64,000 nt of DNA, from positions 2,010,501 to 2,074,500 of the forward strand of contig NZ_CP016397.1 of NCBI RefSeq assembly GCF_002240035.1, in the 5' to 3' direction. The DNA is from Legionella clemsonensis (GTDB lineage Bacteria; Pseudomonadota; Gammaproteobacteria; Legionellales; Legionellaceae). This document shows, piece by piece, positions 59,334 to 64,000 of this stretch. A program made the position numbers and the translations under genes. The stretch's first letter is position 1; each line of letters begins with the position of its first letter. Below the pieces are notes generated by a model, which was not told where the DNA came from, searched no databases, and saw nothing but the letters and a program-made list of their open reading frames with translations.

Positions 59334-60399
59334 GCATCTGCTCCTTGATCAATGCAATAATTTTTAAGGCCGCTGACTCCACATGAAGCGCCTTAATCTT
59401 TGCAACTATTTCTTCTTTATGTTGATTAACGTCGTTAATAGCCATTAAAAGAGAGTGACTTGTTAATGCTTCTTCTTCAACAACGACACTAATTCCCTGC
59501 TCTTTAAAATAGTTTGCATTCTGTATTTGATCACCTCTGCTGACTTTGGCAGAGAGAGGTATTAAAACATGCGGTTTGCCTAAAGCAAGAATTTCACACA
59601 AAGCATTTGCCCCGGCACGTGAAATAACTAAATCACTGGCAGCAAATAAATCAGCCAGTTCTTCATTCGCATACTCAAACTGGCAATACCCTTCTTTGTT
59701 GAGTAAGGCATCATCAATTTTTCCTTTACCGCAGAGGTGAATAATTTGAAAATGCTCGCATATAGCCGATAAAGTTTCTCTTAGTGTGCGGTTTAATAAC
59801 ACCGAACCCAAACTTCCACCCATCACCAGAATACAAGGTTTTTCCGTAGTAAAACCGCAGAGAGATAACCCTTTCTTTTTAGAACCATTGAATAACTGCG
59901 AACGTATTGGCGTTCCAGTAACTTCAACCTTTTGTTGTTTCTTAAAATGTTTTTTTGCCGCTGCAAATGTAACGCATATTTTGTCAACAAAGGGAAAACT
60001 TAATCGATTGGCAAGCCCGGGAGTCATATCCGACTCATGAGCGATCACAGGAATTCGGTGTAACCAGGCTGCGACAACAACCGGAAATGCAACAAAACCG
60101 CCTTTTGAAAATACAATCTCCGTCTTTAACTTTCGCAGTAAGTAATAAGCTTGACCAATACCCCACAAGATTTTTAAAGGATCTGAAAAATTTTGCCAAC
60201 TGAAGTAGCGCCTTAATTTACCACTACTTATTGCATGATAAGGAATGTCTAAAACACCTATCATATTCTTTTCTACACCCTCTTCCGAGCCAATGTAGTC
60301 AATTTGCCAATTATTTTTTTGTAGAATTTCAATTAATGCTAGGTTGGGTGTTACATGACCTGCTGTACCACCACCGGTAAACACTATTCGCGGACTCAT
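59308..60399 (-). CDS. murG: UDP-GlcNAc:lipid I GlcNAc transferase MurG
   Basis: A 363-residue GT28 enzyme that makes lipid II on the cytoplasmic side of the inner membrane. Family loops are GGGTAGHVTPNLALIE, FSKGGFVAFPVVVAAWL, the middle VMGGSLGSVLLN and the UDP-GlcNAc site SRAGANALCEILALGKPHVL. Length is normal. It overlaps nadC by four bases and the M20 gene by 26. It is outside the usual division and cell-wall cluster, sitting instead with nadC. Confidence 0.95.
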   Translation of the reverse strand: MSPRIVFTGGGTAGHVTPNLALIEILQKNNWQIDYIGSEEGVEKNMIGVLDIPYHAISSGKLRRYFSWQNFSDPLKILWGIGQAYYLLRKLKTEIVFSKGGFVAFPVVVAAWLHRIPVIAHESDMTPGLANRLSFPFVDKICVTFAAAKKHFKKQQKVEVTGTPIRSQLFNGSKKKGLSLCGFTTEKPCILVMGGSLGSVLLNRTLRETLSAICEHFQIIHLCGKGKIDDALLNKEGYCQFEYANEELADLFAASDLVISRAGANALCEILALGKPHVLIPLSAKVSRGDQIQNANYFKEQGISVVVEEEALTSHSLLMAINDVNQHKEEIVAKIKALHVESAALKIIALIKEQMHVESPEIV

Positions 60400-61235
60400 T
60401 TAACTTCCCTAACCAATAAACTTAAATCGATTGCTCGAACTGATTTGGTGATGGAACCAACTGAAATATAGTCAACTCCTGTTGCAGCTACACTATTTAT
60501 GTTAGTTAAATCAATTCCACCCGATGCCTCTAACTCACAACGCCCCTGATTCATTTCTACTGCTTCCACAAGCATAGCATTGCTAAAATTATCAAGCAAA
60601 ATACGATCAGGTTCTGCTGTCAGCGCTTCCTCAAGCTCCTTCAAGGTTTCAACCTCAACTTCAATGAAAAAATCTTTATGCTTTTGCTTGGCCAGCGCAA
60701 TTGCGTTGGCAATTGAACCACAAGATTTAATATGATTTTCTTTAATTAAAACGGCATCATATAGGCCCATACGATGATTAACGCCACCTGCACAGGCCAC
60801 TGCATATTTTTGAGCCATGCGTAAACCCGGAAGGGTCTTGCGAGTATCCAATAATCGCGTCTTAGTACCCTTAAGCTGAAGTAAATAGTGATAGGTTTGA
60901 GTCGCTGTAGCCGATAAGGTTTGTAAGAAATTCAGCGCTGTTCGTTCAGCTGTTAAGATGGCAGCAGCTGACCCTGTCATCTTGCACAAGGTCGCTGGTT
61001 TGTCGAGCCACTCTCCTTCTCTCACCAACCAATGCACGTTTATATCAGGATTAATTTCGGTAAAAATAGCCTCAACCCAGGGGATACCACAAACCAACAT
61101 TGGTTCTCGCGAAATAATCTCAACATCTGCTATTAAATGCGGCAATAACAGATCTGCACTAATATCCCCTGAGCCCACATCTTCGGCTAAAGCTCGCCTG
61201 ACATCCTCCAACATTTGAGTTTCATTTATGATCAT
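60396..61235 (-). CDS. nadC: Nicotinate-nucleotide pyrophosphorylase (quinolinate phosphoribosyltransferase)
   Basis: About 279 residues from ATG 61235, overlapping the antiporter stop by 14 bases; an in-frame earlier start to 61286 is less likely. Features are EDVGSGDISADLLLP, AERTALNFLQTLS, the substrate-site DTRKTLPGLRMAQKYAVACAG (as consecutive short motifs) and the late GGIDLTNIN. The enzyme makes nicotinate mononucleotide from quinolinate in NAD biosynthesis. Confidence 0.94.
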   Translation of the reverse strand: MIINETQMLEDVRRALAEDVGSGDISADLLLPHLIADVEIISREPMLVCGIPWVEAIFTEINPDINVHWLVREGEWLDKPATLCKMTGSAAAILTAERTALNFLQTLSATATQTYHYLLQLKGTKTRLLDTRKTLPGLRMAQKYAVACAGGVNHRMGLYDAVLIKENHIKSCGSIANAIALAKQKHKDFFIEVEVETLKELEEALTAEPDRILLDNFSNAMLVEAVEMNQGRCELEASGGIDLTNINSVAATGVDYISVGSITKSVRAIDLSLLVREVK

Positions 61236-62679
61236 GTTTATCCCGATGATTTTTAGCATACCTTGATTTAAGTAATGGGGGAGCAAGAAATGTTGTTACA
61301 ACAACCATTAAAATCACAGCGGCAAAAAGCTGATCAGAAATCACTCCAAGTGTACGACCAATTGACGCAAACACCAAACCAACTTCCCCTCGAGGTAACA
61401 TGCCTATGCCAATTAATAAGCGATCATCTTTCTTACTACCACCCAAACCACTTATTAATTTACCTACAATGGCAGCGATTATAAGGCCCGCAGACATAAA
61501 TAAAACAGACCAATCAGCAAAGGTTTCAAGTTTCACTTGAATACCAATTAAAATAAAAAATAAAGGAGCAAGGATTGATTCAAGCGGACCAACCAGACTT
61601 TTAATGCTACGAGACTCCTGATAGTGATCGCCGTTTTTAGACGTGAAAAATCCATCGTGAAGAATTAATCCGGCTGCAAAAGCTCCAATAATAGCTGCAA
61701 GATCAACCAAAGTAGCTAACCACGCCAAAATCATTACAAAAATAAATGAAGCAAGTAATTTTACTTCCCAGAACTCAAGGAAATGATCAAAGAAAGCAAC
61801 TACTTTACGTAAAATAAATGGACCAACTGTTAATGCTACTGCGAAAAACATTAGGGCAGAAAGAACAATACGAACAACAACTGAGAAATCAACAGCATCA
61901 TTGATTACCAATGAACTTACTATCGCTAAAATGATTAGTCCTAAAATGTCATCAATCATCGCTGCACCGAGAATAGTTCGCGCTTCCCGAGTTCGTAATT
62001 TTTTCATTTCTGCAAGCACACGCGCAGTGATGCCCACACTTGTTGCTGATAACGTTGCTGCTACAAACAAATCAACTTTATAGGAGGCAGTTGGGAGTAT
62101 AATATGAGCAATGATAAAGCCTAAAAAAATAGGTGCCAAAACACCAAGCACTGCCACTTGAATTGACTCGCGACCCGTATGTTTTAACTCCTCCATCGAG
62201 CTTTCCAGACCCACCATAAATAACAAAAAAATAACACCGTAACGCGAGAAAACATCCAATACATAACCTATTTTTATCAAGTCAAGCCCCTGAGGACCAA
62301 TTAGAGCATCCAAAATTTGTTGGGAATAGACAGGATTTCTGATGTTGGCTGCAACAGCTTGTGGCAGGGCCTCTCCTCTTAAAATGGATCCCATAATGTT
62401 AAAAATTTCAGGACCTTCCCGCAAAATTACCATTAAATCTGAACCCAAGTAATAACTGAGATTGCCTAATAGCACCCCCATTAACAATTCCCCAAGTACA
62501 CCGGGTTGCCCCAAGCACCGCGCCAAATAACGACCGACCAGTGCAAAAAATAAAATCAGCGTCACCCACAGTAAAATGGGAGCAATTGGATCATGATGAG
62601 CATCTTTTTGCACGCTTGCATGCAATAAAGCAGGATATGATCCTGCGAATACCATCAACAGATAGAAATAACGCTTCAT
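61222..62679 (-). CDS. CPA2-type cation/proton antiporter
   Basis: A 485-residue protein with about 13 membrane helices and a possible N-terminal cleavable or extra helix. The ion-site motif reads [14 protein letters not shown], with the paired Asp of NapA-like Na+/H+ exchangers. It lacks the Trk-N domain of KefB/KefC, so regulation by glutathione is not expected. Its start overlaps the ppsA stop by four bases. Na+/H+ or K+/H+ exchange cannot be distinguished. Confidence 0.88.
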   Translation of the reverse strand: MKRYFYLLMVFAGSYPALLHASVQKDAHHDPIAPILLWVTLILFFALVGRYLARCLGQPGVLGELLMGVLLGNLSYYLGSDLMVILREGPEIFNIMGSILRGEALPQAVAANIRNPVYSQQILDALIGPQGLDLIKIGYVLDVFSRYGVIFLLFMVGLESSMEELKHTGRESIQVAVLGVLAPIFLGFIIAHIILPTASYKVDLFVAATLSATSVGITARVLAEMKKLRTREARTILGAAMIDDILGLIILAIVSSLVINDAVDFSVVVRIVLSALMFFAVALTVGPFILRKVVAFFDHFLEFWEVKLLASFIFVMILAWLATLVDLAAIIGAFAAGLILHDGFFTSKNGDHYQESRSIKSLVGPLESILAPLFFILIGIQVKLETFADWSVLFMSAGLIIAAIVGKLISGLGGSKKDDRLLIGIGMLPRGEVGLVFASIGRTLGVISDQLFAAVILMVVVTTFLAPPLLKSRYAKNHRDKHDHK

Positions 62680-64000
62680 TTATGGCCCGCAAGGAAGAGG
62701 CAGGTTTCCAGCACCGAATCAGGATTAAGTGAGACACTATCAATCCCTTCTTTCATTAGCCATTGGGCAAAATCCTGATGATCAGAAGGACCTTGACCAC
62801 AAATTCCCACATATTTTCCTGCTTTTTTGCAGGTAGAGATAGCCATATGCAATAAAGCCTTGACTGCGGGATCTCGTTCATCAAATTGTGAAGCCACCAA
62901 CCCCGAGTCCCTATCCAGGCCAAGAGTCAGCTGGGTTAAATCATTGGAGCCAATAGAAAAGCCATCAAAATATTCCAGAAAATCACTGGCCAATAGCGCA
63001 TTTGAAGGGAGTTCACACATCATGATAATACGTAAATCAGCCTTACCTCGTTCAAGACCATGCTTTTTTAGTACCTCAATGACCTCTTTTGCTTCAGTCA
63101 CCGTTCTTACAAACGGAATCATCACTTCAACATTACTAAGACCCATGTCTTCACGAACCCGGCGAACGGCTTGGCATTCAAGTGCAAAACATTCGGCAAA
63201 ATCAGCTGAGACGTAGCGTGAGGCACCACGAAAGCCAATCATGGGATTTTCTTCGTGTGGCTCATAAAGCTGCCCACCTGTTAAATTGGCATATTCATTA
63301 GATTTGAAATCAGAAAGCCTGACGATAACCGGTTTGGGGTAAAAAGCAGCTGCAATCGTGGCAATTCCCTCTTTTAGCCGCTCAACATAATATTCTACTG
63401 GAGAAGCATAAGCCGCTGTCTTCTCATCGATATACTCTTTCAGCTTTTTATCTTCAAGTTTGTCATAATCTAATAAGGCCTTTGGATGGATCCCTATAGT
63501 GTTTGAAATTAAAAATTCTAATCGTGCAAGCCCTACCCCAGCATTGGGAATCGACTGAAAAGCAAATGCACGTTCTGGATTCCCTACATTAAGCATCACT
63601 TTAAGCGGCAGTTCAGGCATGGTATCTACATCAAGGCTAACCTGTTCGAACGGGAGTAATCCTTGGTAAACATAGCCGGTATCGCCTTCGGCACAACTCA
63701 CCGTTACTTCAGTCTCATCTTTTATAGTTTTGGTAGCATCACCGCACCCTACAACGGCGGGAATTCCCAATTCACGAGCAATAATAGCAGCATGACAAGT
63801 TCTACCACCACGATTGGTTACAATTGCCGAAGCACGCTTCATTATCGGTTCCCAATCGGGATCTGTCATATCAGAAATTAAAACATCACCTGGCTCAACA
63901 CGATGCATTTCACTAATGTCGGTAATAATTTTTGCGCGGCCCTGCCCTATTTTTTGACCTATACTACGCCCTTCAGCAAGCACTTTCCCTTTGGCTTGCA
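62676..64000 (-). CDS. ppsA: Phosphoenolpyruvate synthase, C-terminal part (runs off window)
   Basis: The reverse frame is open to the window end; 441 codons of a protein normally near 790 residues. The phosphohistidine domain has the catalytic His in [20 protein letters not shown]. The C-terminal TIM barrel shows [27 protein letters not shown] and a Cys in [10 protein letters not shown]. The enzyme converts pyruvate to PEP in gluconeogenesis, in line with amino-acid-based growth. It leads the operon containing the antiporter, nadC, murG and the M20 gene. Confidence 0.95.
   Translation of the reverse strand, partial: QAKGKVLAEGRSIGQKIGQGRAKIITDISEMHRVEPGDVLISDMTDPDWEPIMKRASAIVTNRGGRTCHAAIIARELGIPAVVGCGDATKTIKDETEVTVSCAEGDTGYVYQGLLPFEQVSLDVDTMPELPLKVMLNVGNPERAFAFQSIPNAGVGLARLEFLISNTIGIHPKALLDYDKLEDKKLKEYIDEKTAAYASPVEYYVERLKEGIATIAAAFYPKPVIVRLSDFKSNEYANLTGGQLYEPHEENPMIGFRGASRYVSADFAECFALECQAVRRVREDMGLSNVEVMIPFVRTVTEAKEVIEVLKKHGLERGKADLRIIMMCELPSNALLASDFLEYFDGFSIGSNDLTQLTLGLDRDSGLVASQFDERDPAVKALLHMAISTCKKAGKYVGICGQGPSDHQDFAQWLMKEGIDSVSLNPDSVLETCLFLAGHK

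Noticed and set aside
62827-63216. 129-codon plus-strand frame opposite ppsA
   Set aside because: Antisense shadow of a conserved enzyme gene.

Overview
The window looks like chromosome of a Legionella-type gammaproteobacterium (order Legionellales). The grounds are moderate-to-low GC, a FleQ-type flagellar regulator, a housekeeping backbone (mreBCD, icd, clpS-clpA, dnaE, ligA, murG, nadC, ppsA) and, between these, lineage-specific genes with the look of Dot/Icm effectors: ankyrin-like repeats, leucine-rich repeats, coiled coils, cysteine-protease folds and acidic C-termini. Species is not assigned. No rRNA, tRNA, phage or insertion sequence was seen.

Layout. 1-7.3 kb: the 5' part of an MMPL/RND exporter, a TauD-like dioxygenase, a coiled-coil membrane protein, a small lysine-rich protein, fleQ and a Cys-rich secreted protein. 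7.5-13.7 kb: a type I secretion cassette (PrtD-like ABC exporter, HlyD-like adaptor, RTX protein with Ig-like repeats). 13.7-20 kb: dnaE, an unknown protein and an ankyrin-like effector candidate. 20-26.7 kb: a peptide-type ABC importer downstream of ligA, whose frame is broken at a G8 tract. 26.8-32.3 kb: a repeat-rich zone with two minisatellites, several REP-like palindromes and a GIY-YIG nuclease gene lying between inverted REP copies, interleaved with a lipase-like secreted protein, rmuC and a PspC protein. 32.4-36.7 kb: potABCD, the polyamine importer, with potC apparently frameshifted. 36.7-39.4 kb: two convergent decayed genes. 39.5-46.9 kb: LPS genes (O-antigen ligase, glycosyltransferase), clpA, clpS, a possible structured RNA, icd and rluE. 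47-54.6 kb: a 2167-residue LRR / transglutaminase-like / dual-AAA protein divergent from a cysteine-protease-like protein. 54.7-64 kb: mreD, mreC, mreB, a ComEA-like protein, and a tightly packed run of ppsA (partial), a cation/proton antiporter, nadC, murG and an M20 peptidase.

How parts work together. PotA-D make one spermidine/putrescine importer. ClpS feeds N-degron substrates to ClpA. MreBCD with MurG serve cell-wall growth. The ABC exporter, adaptor and RTX protein form a secretion cassette that must borrow an outer-membrane TolC encoded elsewhere. The most unusual elements are the giant fused LRR-transglutaminase-AAA protein and the REP / minisatellite / GIY-YIG cluster. Several single-base frame breaks, most at homopolymer runs, need checking against raw reads before any gene is called dead.
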